This document shows positions 46,201-58,900 of a stretch of DNA of 64,000 nt, piece after piece (the first letter of the stretch is position 1; every line of letters begins with the position of its first letter). Position numbers and translations under genes: made by a program. This DNA is from Progne subis subis (lineage: Eukaryota > Chordata > Aves > Passeriformes > Hirundinidae): positions 248,001-312,000 of the forward strand of contig JAKJHU010000180.1 in assembly GCA_022316685.1 (NCBI GenBank), given 5' to 3'. Under the pieces are notes generated by a model. It was not told the DNA's origin. It was given only the letters and a program-made list of their open reading frames with translations, and searched no databases.

Positions 46201-46904
46201 AAAACAATGTTGTTTTTCTCTCCCTGTTTTAAGTACCACAGTGCTGATCGGATCAGATACTGATTTCCATTGCTTATCCTGCAATTCCTCTAAAAGTATT
46301 TGCAGCAGAACCTCTCTATGTCCCATTGAACAGGAGAATCCTCTGCATAGATAAATCGTGCTGTAAGCTGCCAAAGCAACTGGAGCTTGCTTGAAACATA
46401 GTTAGTGCACAAAAATACAAATATAAGAGATTAGAAGTAGAAAAGCACTTGACACAACTCAAAACCCAAGACCAAAGCTAATAAAAAGAAATCTTTTCCA
46501 CCAATTTAAAATTAACCTTTAGGATTTTATGCAGCTGAAGAATATGGTAAGATTCAGAGTTATGATAACAAGTAAATCTTAGGTTCTGATGGTTTCCTTT
46601 AAAACAGTTTCACAAAGTTTGTCATTCTTCCTGACTCCAGTGGCCGGAGACTAGGAGGGCACAAGGAGATTATTCTTCAAGTCCCTCAGGCAAAGCTTCT
46701 TCTCCCCACGCTGTTGCTGGCAGCCCTTGCAGACATGCTGTCAGCTTTTATGGAGCACTAGTGTCCCTTAGACAAGCAATTTCTTTTACCAAAAGGTTTA
46801 GTAACACTACAACTTTTGTTAAATGAAAACATCAAACCTGGTTATCTTGCAAGATAATGTTAAAGAATGATCTGTGAAAAGTAAGGGAAAGGGATGTCCA
46901 GGAT

Positions 46905-47085
46905 TTATCTCTGGATTTACATCTGGGAAGGACCATAAATGGCTCCTCCATCTCTGGTGGCAATTGATATCCTTACAGAAATGTATTCCAGTGCCTAATT
47001 ACATTTTCTATTTGAGAGAAGAGGTTTCCTTAATTTAATGTAAATCTCCCTTACTACAGTTCATACCTACTTCCATTTTTTTGTG
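46905..47085 (-). mobile_element. Possible ancient CR1 fragment
   Basis: Words such as TTCCAGTGCCTAATTAC and GTAAATCTCCCTTACTACAG resemble the complement of the CR1 3' region (TTCCAGTGCCTCACCACC type). Weak and highly diverged. Confidence 0.3.
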
Positions 47086-48660
47086 TTCTATGAACAATAA
47101 GAAAGGTTTTCACTCTTTATAACAACCTTCTCTTTATTTGAAGGCTCTTTCCATGTTCCCCAGCTGCCCCAGTACTTCCCCCGCTCATTTCTTCCCTTCT
47201 CTAGCATGGACAGATGTTGGGTAGCAGTGATAACTGACTGATTAACATGAGATGGCAAGGGAGGAACACTGGCTAGCTTGGAGGGATGAAGTGATAAGGA
47301 AAGAAACATCAACAGATGGAACTAAATAGTACAGCAGGGGATTCAAAACACTTCACCAAAGTAGTAATGGGCAAGAATTGGTGTTTCCTGGCTCAATTTA
47401 AAACTCAATGGGAAATTAATGTTAATATAGAAATACACATTAAAGTACAGAGTACTCTGCGCACGGGTTCTAACTTAGTAGATAGCACTGTAAATGTTAC
47501 ACTGAAATATTTAGCTGAAGTAGTTGAGAATATTTTTACTACTTGGACATTTGTTTTCATATCCATGCACCCTGGGATCCTGTCTGCCTTCCGTCATGGC
47601 TGCCAGTGAACCCCTGAGCACTTTCCACTCCTTTACAGATTTTTTCCCTGTGCTGAGGGTGTTAACAGTGAGCACCTGACAAATATCACCAGGGATGGCC
47701 ATGGTAACAATCATGGCTGTGTAACTCAGTCCCTCTCAAGACTAACCACTTTCATTTTGGTAAGATGTCTGGTAATAGTTTCATCATGATATGTCTGTAA
47801 AATGAAATGACAGAGATAATTTGAGGGGAGAAATGCTTGAGGGTCTTCTCCCACCTCCCCGCCAATGTCTCTTCCTGATGGACAATATGCTGGCCGAAAA
47901 ACGTATCAGTGGAGATTTGCTCAGCATGAAGAGTATGCCCTGCACTAGGCAAGGGAGAGGATGCTGGGTCTGAGGTGTATATTCCTGTTCTGTTTCTTCT
48001 GTGAAAAGTCCACATTCTGCAAGACAACTATTAAAATTATCTTTAATAATTAATATTAGAGTTCATCCATTGATGACTGGTGTCTTTGGTTTTATTCTTT
48101 GCTGTCTTCTGCTTTCAAAGATTCCTTTTCCCAAACCAACAGCAAAACCATGGGAAAAAAATGTTTTCTCAGTGCTGCTGAGAACCCTATTGACATTCAA
48201 CAGAATAACTGTCCTGGAGTTAATTCCTCCTCTTAAGTAAACTACTTCAGTCAGGGCTGTTAGCATGGAGGATATTGGCACTCCTGTTTACTGAACAGGA
48301 GCTTCCAGGATCCTTGCTTTTTCAGTGAATTTAGTATATATACATGTGAACTTTTCAATAAATGTAACAAATAATGCAGGCAAACCTGGGAGCCTACTGG
48401 TGAGTCATATGCAAACTGAACCAAAAATATTTAATCCTGGAGTAAACATTTGTGAAGTGTCTGTGCCACCCTTTGCAGAGGGATAAAGTGGTCAGTTGGT
48501 GTGCTACAATGTTCATCCAAGAAAGAGCTGAAATAATACTATTTGTGCTTTAAATGTAAAATAGTGTAAATAATAATGTAAATCAGGTAATGTGTTAAAG
48601 CCTTGCAGCCTCTTTCTTTGACTTGAGCACCAGTTGTGTCAGGTGCCCACCCTCCCCCTC

Positions 48661-51600
48661 CTCCAGAAAAGAAGTTTCTGTCCCTCAGAATCCACCCCTG
48701 CTGCAGCCACTGCACTGACAGAGGTGAGACCTGGAGACTTCTCTGCTTCACAGCTTGAGATGCAATTTTTTCGGCTATAAAAACCCAACCACACAGTGTA
48801 TCTCAAACAACTACTAGAGAAGGACTATCTGAGTTGGTTTTACCTGCCCTCTACAAACAGAAAAATCAATGGTCTTTGTTTTTTTATTGAGGAGAAAAAA
48901 GTACTTTCTTCCCACCTGGGAGGGCTAATGGGATCCTCACCATTTCAGTGGAGAGGGAGGTGTCCCTACTTGAGCTCTGCTAATGAAAGTCTCCAACCTG
49001 ATATTCATGCTGCTTCTGGGACATAAAATTTCCCATTCTGGCTCTCCTGATCCATCACTTTGTTAAGCTCCTGTGGGGTCCTGTGCAGCAGTTTTTGAGT
49101 GTAGTCCCAAGGAGGGTGCAACTTGAAAGTCGTGGCCTTTTCACTGGCCAAAGGGTGCTTGTGGAACACCTCTATGAGTTTGGCTGCAAAGTTTGAATGT
49201 TCTGATGGACACGGACAGGCTTCCAAATCTCCCAGGTTGTGTCTAAGTCCCCGGCAGAGTCAAACCCAACAATACTTGCGTGCAAAGCTAAGAGGCATCT
49301 TTTTTTTCCTAGATTTCAGACCAGCAAGATCTAAAAATATTCACTGTGGTCTCCTGCACATCTTTCTGAAAAATTAGGCATGTCAGATCCTCAGAAATGA
49401 AAGGAAATGGGATAACCTTACACCTGAATTGACATGGGCATGTCTTCTGTCACTCCTCAGTGTTTTGCTATCCCGTGTTTTACGTGGCTCACCTTTCACA
49501 TTGACAAAAGAGACAACAGATGTATCTTTTTTATTTCTAGAATACATGATTCCTTTAGAGCAGCTCTGTCATTTATCTTGACAAATATTTAGCAGTGCTC
49601 AGTATGTTAGGCTCTTCAGGAAGAAGATTACGAGATTTCTCATTCTTGCTGCCTAGAATTTAAACAAATACCAAAAAAATCTGATATATTAAAGAGGAAG
49701 AGGAAATAATTGATTATGGTGCTGGGAGTTAGATGACTGTTGCAGCAATTGAGGATTACTGGCCACCAGTCTAGGTTGGTGGAACTGCTTGGATGCCAAG
49801 CGCCAACATCAGTTTCTGTGTTGGATGTCATGACAACCTGCTGTCACTTTCCAGAAGACTATAACCAAGGCTTATCATAACAGCAGCCCTCAAAATCAAG
49901 ACAGTTCAAAGCAGTAGCAGCCTTGCAAACAATTATACCCGCTGTTTATTTTGTGTGTGCATATTTATCCCCTTTTCTTCTCATCCTCAGAGTTCCAAGT
50001 TTCTATCAGGTTTTTGCAGAGTGGAAGTGGAAGTTGTCAACATACTCCACCCAATAACACTGAGTATGGGGAGAGGTGCCCATGCCTGTTTAAGTGCCAC
50101 AGGGAGAGCAGGTCGTGGCACATGAGGAATGTGAAACTGTTGTTTATGCTTATTCTAATGAAAGAACCAACAAAGGACAGTTGCTTTACAAAAAGAAAAC
50201 GAAATACTTTTTAATAACATCTAGTGGAATTTAAAACGCGGTAAAGGCAAAAATCATAAATACATTTTCATGCCACACTTCCTGCGCCCTAAGAGCCAGA
50301 TGGTGAGAAATAACCCTATGATATGGTAGTTTCAAGAAATAGTGTGTACAGGTACTATTGCACTCATATTTTGGTGTCATCCACTGCTGCGCTGCCAAAT
50401 TTGATTCCAAATCAATTTATTCAGGAAGACACAATACTGAGCTGGTTCCTCAAACTGGAGAGATGGAAGATAGCTCTGGACAGAGCTTCAAGAGTGAGAA
50501 ATGTAATTTGATTATCTGGGGACAACACAGAATTAAGATCCCACTGGAGGCGGAGGGCATGTTAGTTGTTTCCTAGCACAGGAGGGTCTCTCACCAGGGT
50601 TTGGCACCTGCCCTGCCTTTCCTGTGAAAGTGAAGGTGTTTCCAAATGATGCCTAAAAAGTTGAGGGGAGGGGATGAGCTTTGAACTTTCACTTATTGGT
50701 AGTTTTTTGATAGTACATCAGCCTTGTTTTTCCCGTCATCTTTGTCTGCCCCTCACTCCAAGCAAAGGTACCTTGTTCTTAGCAGAGATTTTCTGATGTA
50801 GCCAGGATTAGAACTGACAATTTTGCAGCCCATTCTTTATTCTCGATTCAGGACTTACAGACTGCTCTCTGCAATGTTGTAATGAGATCTGGGATAATAA
50901 TATCAAGCTGTATCTAAACAATTGGATTAAAGGAAGCCCTTGGAATAGGACAGAGGTTGGTATAACTTGCTGGATCATGTGTCTGATTGCTGGCCAGTCC
51001 CCTAGGGACAAAGTTTTTCCTCCTGGCAGAGCTCAGCAGCTAGCTTTCAGCTTCTTTCATGATCAGCATTTTGTACTGAATGTTTTAAAATGTTGGAAAA
51101 TGCAGCATAAGGGAGACTGAAGGTGTTATCTTTAATTGGACTAACTTAAAAAATTAATATTGAAACGTGTTCTCCTTGTGTTGCTATTGACCTGATGTTA
51201 AGAATAGTTTGTGCTGGTCTTGGGGAGAAGAGTAGGGGAATATATTTTGCTTTCGTTTTTTTTGTGATTTGAATTTTGGATTTTGGTGGGACAGCAGAGG
51301 TTGCTATTACATTTAGAAAAAAAAAAAGGCCTGATCACAAATAGGAAATATTTTCAAAGGTCTTTTTTAAGTGTTGGGCTGCCTGTGATGATCTGTTCAT
51401 GGATGCAGCTGGGAAAGGCTCCAGCCAGTGTGAAGGTGTTGGTAATATCTGTTTGTCAGTTTCAGAACTAGGAAGGTCTGAAAGGTAGATGGACTTTTTT
51501 TTTTTTTTTTTTAACCTGGTGAGGCTCCTTTGGTAATCACTGCTCAGAAAGTAATGGCCTTATGAAATGGAATTGCAATTGCCTGCTTTGACCTCAGAAT

Positions 51601-54600
51601 ATTACTCTGTCATCCTTGCCTGTCTCTCTCCCTTTCTGCCTGGAAAATTAACATTAGATAAGAGTGGGGTGGATTCTTTTCTAGCTTATTCATTAGCAGC
51701 AGCAGCAGTGTTGTTAATGTTTAGATTATAGAGGCTGTATTGTGAGTGGCCAGAGAACACAGAATTAGTTTCAGATTTTCATAGCTGGAAGGTGGGAAAA
51801 TCCTCCTCTGGGTTGCAGACTAAGCAGATTTCCTCTGGATATCACTGAGGCAATAAACAATAAGCTGCAACTTTTTTTATCATAGCTTTGCTCTCCATGC
51901 ACAGATTTTACTGTGAGAAATAGCACAGTCCACTTTCTTGGAGTGTCTTTTTCTCTTCGTTTACATGCATCATCTTCTCAGCTTCAGTTTGGTAGAGTTG
52001 GTTTGTTTGTTTGTGTGTTTGATTTCTTTTTTTTTTACTTCTTACAATACCAGTCAGAATGTTCTTAAGTGAGGAGCCCTTAATTGGTTTTTAGGGTCCT
52101 GTATGAGTTAGGAGCCTGCCAAAGCCTACAGCCCTCTTCCCTGAGCAACATTCAGGCAGCAAGCAGGATGGGAGCCGGTTACTTGGCTAAGAAATAACTA
52201 CAACCTTTCTTTTTATTTTTAGTTTTGTAATTTATTTAAATTTTCAATTTGTTTGTTTGTTTGTTTTAGTCTATTTATAAACAATTTTTTCTGTTTGTGA
52301 CTCAAAATATCTCAGCCATTTGTTAATAAAAACACCACCCTGAACACAAGTACAAGGGAATGTGGTATTGCAAACACATTTATGTTACAAAACCCTTCTC
52401 TTGCCCCCTCTTGCCATCCCGACATGCTGTGGGTACTGTATTTCTGACAAACTGAACTGAAGGTATCCAATTCACCTGTGAACAGTGTTTGCTGACTTGC
52501 TTAGTCTTCTGGAAGAGACCTCTTCAGAATCTGCACTATATTGCCTTTATGGTCTTTTTCCATTTACAAGTGCATGAGGGGTTTTGCTGGTCACTGGGAT
52601 GTGTACAGCATTACAAGAATGTTTCTAATAACCAAATTTTACTCCTCATGTCTTTATAAACTCCCTCAGGTCTTCCTCGTGATTTCTTCTGAAGATGGTT
52701 TGCACATGTTCCTTTGGGCTTTTTGCCTCAACACTTGATAAGTATTGTGTGTTGATAAGATATGATAGCACATTCCTGAGGAATCCCTGGAAGCACAGGA
52801 CACACATTTCACTTCGTGGAGACAGACAAACCACGCTTAAGTTGATCCAAAGCAGAGCAGACCCTTATCCCCTGGAGTTCCTCAGAATTTAGTGGAAACT
52901 TCAACGTTAGGTTAGGAACTTGAGGTGGAACATGAAACAATTCCTTTCATCCATAGCTGAAGTGCTGGCACTCATTTTGTCCTTGGTAATTAAAGGGTAT
53001 TTCTTGTTTTTCTCACTCTCTCAAATCTGTATCAGTAAGATCTTTGGAGTAATTGCTCAGAACAATAGCATGGAAGTAGAACATCACTGATCTCCATGGC
53101 TGGGAAATGTGTGAAAGGGAATGAAAAAAGGAAGAATTTCCCTGTCAGCGCTGCAGTCTGGAGCTCAGTGAGGTCTGAGAATGGAAAGAGCAGCTCTGTG
53201 TCAGCTTTGAAGAGGTAAATCCTTGAATTCACAGTGTGTAAGTTGCACATAAGAGGAAATATCAGACTTAAAAATTCTGATAAATTTCAAGGAACTAAGC
53301 AACTAGTGTCAGAGAAATGGGTGCAAGAAATATTTTAAAAGAAAACAAATACAAGTAGAGAGAAAAACAGGCAAGGATTTAAATATATCATAAGCACATC
53401 ACAATTAATTCATCTGATAAAGGAAGATACAAGACAGAAAAGGTGATTGATGTAGCTCAAAGATTTGATGGTACAAAGGTGTCTTTACTTGAAATGATGA
53501 AAGGAAATAGGGCAAAAATCAGAATATTGAGGATTATTTACGATGTAAAGAGAGGGAGAGTAATCAAAAAGTCTGAGTAAATTCTAAAATGAAATAAGAA
53601 ATGGCTTATGGTTTATGTGGGGCGGGGAGAATAAAGAAATCATTATAAATGGAGAGTTACTCAGGAATCTAAAATGGATGAGCCCTGAACTGATTTCATA
53701 AATGGGCCTTGACAAAGGGAAAAACACAGCAGCACAAGGCTATCTGTGAGTAATGGAAACATTTCACAATGCAGGATGTTAATAGAACACTTGGAAAGGA
53801 GGACTATAAATAGAATGTATGTGTCCTTTATGTAAAAGAAATTCATGAGTATTTTTTTGCAAAATTTGGAAGATAATAAACTGCTGAGATAGCGAGGGAT
53901 TACAGAGTCCATGTGAGGAACACCTTTTGCTTCTTCTCTTTTAAAAAAAGGGATAGGAGTCAGTATTGCTCAGTACATGGTAAAATATTGTCTGAATTTT
54001 TCTGGTTCATGATCTGTGAAGCATATTCACTAAAAAGTTCCTATGCTTGGAAGCACATCTGTCAGGAGGCACATCCTGCTCCAAGACAGAGCTGCCTGGA
54101 TGCTTGTTCTGGTCTTTTAAGTAGGCGTAGATGACTCTGGGTACCTTAAGATGTGTTATTCCTGTAAGTTTGAATCAAGCAGACTGGATTTATTCTGCTG
54201 GTGAATCTTTGACAGACCTAATGTCAACTTAGCCACAGGAGTGTGAATGTCCTGGGAAGCATCAGGGTACCAGCATTACATTAAAGAATACGAGGTTTGC
54301 ACTTACAGGGAGAGGTATTTTTAAACATCTACTATATAGTAGGTGCCAAAAATAAGTAGATTTTTATCAGTAATTTCTGATCAAGGATTATATTGTATTT
54401 GAGAAGAGTGACAATGACAGTGTTGTAGGATTCCATCAAATTGGATGTAAATTTCTCAATAAGTTTTGTATTAATTTCTGCATGCAAGATGGCAAAAATG
54501 GATTCAGAAGGAGCTGACTGATGTGAAAATATGTAAGGCTGACACTTCAAGCCTAAGATTTTCCCCATACTGCTCAGTAGAAGACCCAGATTTAAAAAAA

Positions 54601-54634
<34 letters not shown>

Positions 54635-57180
54635 TTGAATTAGTGCCAAGCACAGGCAGTTGAAAAAATGATGGAAAAATTGCTGGTAGATTAGTAAATA
54701 TGGATCCCAGGCAGCACCATTTCTAGAATGACTTTTCTTTGTAAAACTGTGTTTAAGAGTGGGAAGTGATGATTTATGAAGAAATATGAAAAAAATTAGA
54801 TGTGTTTAACTTGGCAAAAATAAATGAAGAGTGTTGTACTTGTCCACAAGCATATGAAGAGCATAAACAGAAACTATGGAGAAGAACTGCCTTGGACAGG
54901 GCCTAAAGAATGCAAATTAAATGTATTGTGATCATAATGCAAGAAGGAAAATGTGTCTCAGATATCAGCTAATATCCTATATTAGGAAGATTTATGAGAC
55001 CATCATGATGGGAATATGAAGGAAATGATGAAAAGTCCATTGACTAAGTCAACCAAAATTGGATTAGAAGGTGTAGAACACTGCAGTCCTGAAACGGGAA
55101 TTGTCACATGCCCAGCAAATATTGCAGACTTGTGAGACTGTGGGATAACACAGATGTATTTCAAAGTTCTCTCTTGATGTCAGAGATGCAAGTTCTGCTC
55201 TTGTGTGTGCATGCAGGTGGGCAATCATTGAACACGTGTGCCTTGGTCATGCCTTGGCTTCTCTCAGCTGAAATTCCATAGGAATCTTGTGGCAAAGAGT
55301 CTTCATAAACTATAGCATAGTAACATGCTCCTTCACCCCATGAGTGTCCCTCATGCCCACTGGAGGCACTCTACTGTCTGTGTCCCAGGTACCTGCCCAG
55401 AGGGTTCCCAGACGCCAGGGCTCGCTTCAGAAACTCGGGAGTGTTGATTCTGGTTGCCTGACACTGTGCCAGAGAACTCTGGCTCTCATCTGGTGATAAG
55501 CCTAAGTGATAGACTTGGAAGAGGTCCCACTCGTTTTCACCTTCAGCAGCTTGCTCTCAGGAGTTGGCCGCTGCCAGAGCTGAGGCAGACGGCTGGTTTG
55601 GCATCCAGCACCAAGTGTTTCTCTGGCACTGCTCCATGTCTTGTATCACGCTCAGCACTAAAGGACTTCAGAGTTTATGGAGCCTCTTTCCCCAGGTGGC
55701 ATCACCACAGGTTTTGGGGTCAGCATTCCTGTTGTGACAGCAGGTTTTGTTTAGATTCTTACTTGAGATCATGGCTGCACTGTTCAGCTCCTGGAAACCT
55801 TCTGCATGGTAAAGGCTGGTCAGCTTATGAATGCCAAAGTTGGCGGTTCCCTTGTGCCGTGTCACCAAGGCTTAGCCTTCAGTAATTTGTCACTTTCCCT
55901 TCAGGGAATCTGAGGCACTTGCAAAGAATTGTTTAGAAGAATTTAGAAGGTTGGTCATCTTTGACAAAGCCTTGTGGATCTAGATCAGTAGTCTCCATAG
56001 TGGGATGTACAACACTACCTATTAGGGTACAAGAAGAATTTATTTTTTTTTCAGTAATAAATTTTAAAAATTCAGAATAGTGTTTATTTCATCCTAATCC
56101 TTTGTAAATGCCTATTTTTGTGTATGCTTTATAAAGTATATAATACAGTAGTATGTGGAGATAATTTATAGATAAATACACTGGCATGCACAATCAAAAT
56201 TCTTTTACTGATCAGATGCACAGTCAAACAATGTTTGGAGCCCACTGATCTAGATGGTCAGAGAAAGATAAGGATGTGGCACAAAGATCTTCCACAAAGA
56301 GAATCCTAAAGACTGATGATAACCTTTGAAGAGGGAATACGGTGCAAAGTAATGAAACGCTAATGATAAAAATCTGGCCTTTTTCATTTCCCATGCTGGT
56401 GGGACAGTGTGTGCTTCCTTGTGTTGTCAAGTAGGTGGCTGAACTCTTTCTCGTGTACACTGGGGTGTATTTTAGCCTTATGTAAATCTACAACTGCTGT
56501 GTAGTCAAATAACATAATCTATCCTGCCTTCTCTGCCTGGTTCCTGTGCCTCTTTGTTGGGTCCAGCCTGGTTCTCTGTAACCATCTGCTCCCATGGAGC
56601 ATTTAGGACTAATTTGGACAGTCAGGCAACCACAAGTCCTGAAACATCTGTCCCCACACAAGGGCATAAATGCAGCTGGTTCCACTCATGGGCTGGTGTC
56701 CCGTTTTCAGCTGTAGCTGGTAGGTGCAGCCACAGTCTGATCATTCAGAACATTAATTTATAGTCTTTATTATGGTTTTATATACGTGGCCCAGGGCTTC
56801 AGCAGACTCATTCATAGCGCCACAGCCATGGCTCTGCCCAGGGGAGGCCTTTGCAAGACATGGAATGTGCTGACTACGGAAAAATGGTGTCAGTTTTTAC
56901 ACTTCTGGATCTCTGACTGGCACCTGCCATCTGATCTTTCTCTGAGGCAAAAAAACACAGTCAGGTCTCAGCAGTTTCCGTCACATGGTGCAGGCAGCAT
57001 ACCTGTTTGCCAAAGATACGTGCTGCCAAACTTTGAGCTGTCATTCCAAATTAAGATGTTACAGCTTTCCTTGCCTATGATAAGTCATTAAATATTGCTC
57101 AATTACCCTTGCATTGAGCCTTTTTTTAAACTTGAGCTTACTTTACTGAAAGGCATCCTGTCTTGATTTGGAGATATTAA
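48661..57180. other. AT-rich DNA, no supported gene
   Basis: Unique AT-rich sequence. A possible 57-bp exon at 48667-48723 is discussed under findings. Homopolymers lie at 51497-51513 and 54608-54633. Nothing else is recognisable. Confidence 0.4.
54608..54633 (+). repeat. Poly(A) tract (26 nt)
   Basis: Uninterrupted A run after TAAATTT. No recognisable retrocopy lies upstream. Confidence 0.95.
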
Positions 57181-57189
57181 AAGATGAAA

Positions 57190-57560
57190 AATCCTCCTTC
57201 CTTTGATAGGGTAGGGTTTTTAATGTCTAATCATTCTCACTATAAAACTGTGCCTGATTTCCAATTTAAGCTGGTCTGGCTTCAGCTTCCAGCAATTGGT
57301 TCTTGTTATGCCTTTCTTGGCTGGATTAAAGAGCCCTCTAGGACCTGGTATTTTCTCCCTTTGAAGGTACTTATATATCGTAATCAAACCATCTCTTGAT
57401 CTTTTTAATAAACTAAACAGATCGAGCTCCTTAAGTGTCTCATTCTCAGGCAGCTATTCCAGTTCTCAAATAATTTTTATGACTCTGTGCTGTCTCCAAT
57501 TTTCCTGTGTCCTTTTAAAAACACAGCCACCAGAAACAAAGGCACTCAGGGTATTTATTA
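57190..57560 (-). mobile_element. Ancient CR1-like LINE fragment, antisense
   Basis: Resembles the complement of an old CR1/L3-type 3' end: CCAGCAATTGGTTCTTGTTA, GATTAAAGAGCCCTCTA, GGTACTTATATATCGTAATC, CTAAACAGATCGAGCTCCTT and the following AAGTGTCTCATTCTCAGGCA occur in the expected order. Deeply diverged; predates avian radiation if correct. Confidence 0.6.
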
Positions 57561-57766
57561 TCAGCTACTTGTCCCTTTTCCTGAAATCCTTTAGAGTCTC
57601 TTTTTTCCCTGCTATGGGTTCCCCAACCTGTAGCAGACTTTCTTGCTCCTAGAAACTATGACTGCTGATGTGATTTGCTCCAGGTGAGCCAGAAGTGCTC
57701 CCAGACATGTAATCTAGCACCGAAAAAATGCATGGACCTTTGCTCTGATTAGTGTAACTGTTCTTA

Positions 57767-57815
<49 letters not shown>

Positions 57816-58900
57816 CCATTTGTAGGAGCCATTTTAAATAATTAATGCTTGGGAACTGGGACCTTTGTGTATTTTACATTCTAAAAGGACAAGAACTTGC
57901 GTTGTTTGGGGCTGTCCAAAATCACCATTGATTGTAACTGAGCCTGATTGTTCTTGTAGAGGAAAACGAGGCTTCTACCACTCTCCAAAAGTGATCTCAG
58001 TAACCAAAATGATGTTTCAGTTCAGGCAATGGTCATAAGAGATAACACAGAGGGACTGACCACAGAGGACAGAGTTCAGGAACCACTTAGACTTCTCTAA
58101 TGAGCCCAGGAAGCTGCCCTGGTTTGTACAGGGAATGATGCTGGCTGTGAGGATTTTCTAAACCTGTCTGGTGCTGCTTCTCAGATTTGAATGTTGCTCT
58201 GTTGGATTTGTTTTTCCTGCAGTGTATCTGTGTTTATTAAGGGAAAAGTGGATGATCACTCCCCACCCCAATAAAAAGGAATTTTTCCAGATGTTACCTT
58301 GGTGAGCTTATTTCTGTTACAATCCCTTATCCTCTTTTGGTCCCCTTTCCAATTATGTTCCTGTTATTAGTCATAGTTATCTTCTGGTGACTATGAGCAA
58401 ACTGGAGGCCAGATCTGGGGTACCTCGTGTTGCCAATATTAGGCATTTTTTTTGTTGCACCAACCAGCCTCCAAGATATTTATCCTTGCAATTATCCACC
58501 AGGTAGGCAACAGCTATTACCTGGTTTTAAGATAGGGAGGAGAAGCTGAGGTATGGGAAGCTTCAGTAGGTCAGGGCTTGAACAAAGATCTTCTAAATCT
58601 GGGGTAATTGTGCCTCCTCTCTGTTCCATCTTTAAAAAATAAAGCACACATGTTAGTTCTGAGGCTCGCTTTCATCTTCACCATTCTGCCTTCAGAAATC
58701 TTCACTCCTCCTCGCCGCACTGCGGTCGCCCTCGAAGAGTTGCACAAAGGCTGTCAGTCGCTTTGGTTCACTGTCATCAAATATCGAGGAAAAATAGGAA
58801 CAATTACAAGTTTAATATTAAAAGAAGCAATTTAATTTCCTTTCTGGACTCTGTATAGTATTTTAATGCTACCTGAAGAAGCATAACCCCTTGTGCCTGG
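57561..58900. other. AT-rich DNA, putative conserved block near 58.7 kb
   Basis: No gene is supported. It includes the 44-nt poly(T) and a unique block (58660-58850) that leads into the CpG island. Confidence 0.4.
57770..57813 (+). repeat. Poly(T) tract (44 nt)
   Basis: Pure T homopolymer, no recognised element next to it. Confidence 0.95.

Larger units (their letters stand above)
43673..48660. other. AT-rich DNA, no supported gene
   Basis: Unique AT-rich sequence with one GC islet (45171-45410) and a putative conserved element (45800-46200). An acceptor-like TTGCTTTTCTCTGCAG at 44488 has no matching donor. Confidence 0.4.
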
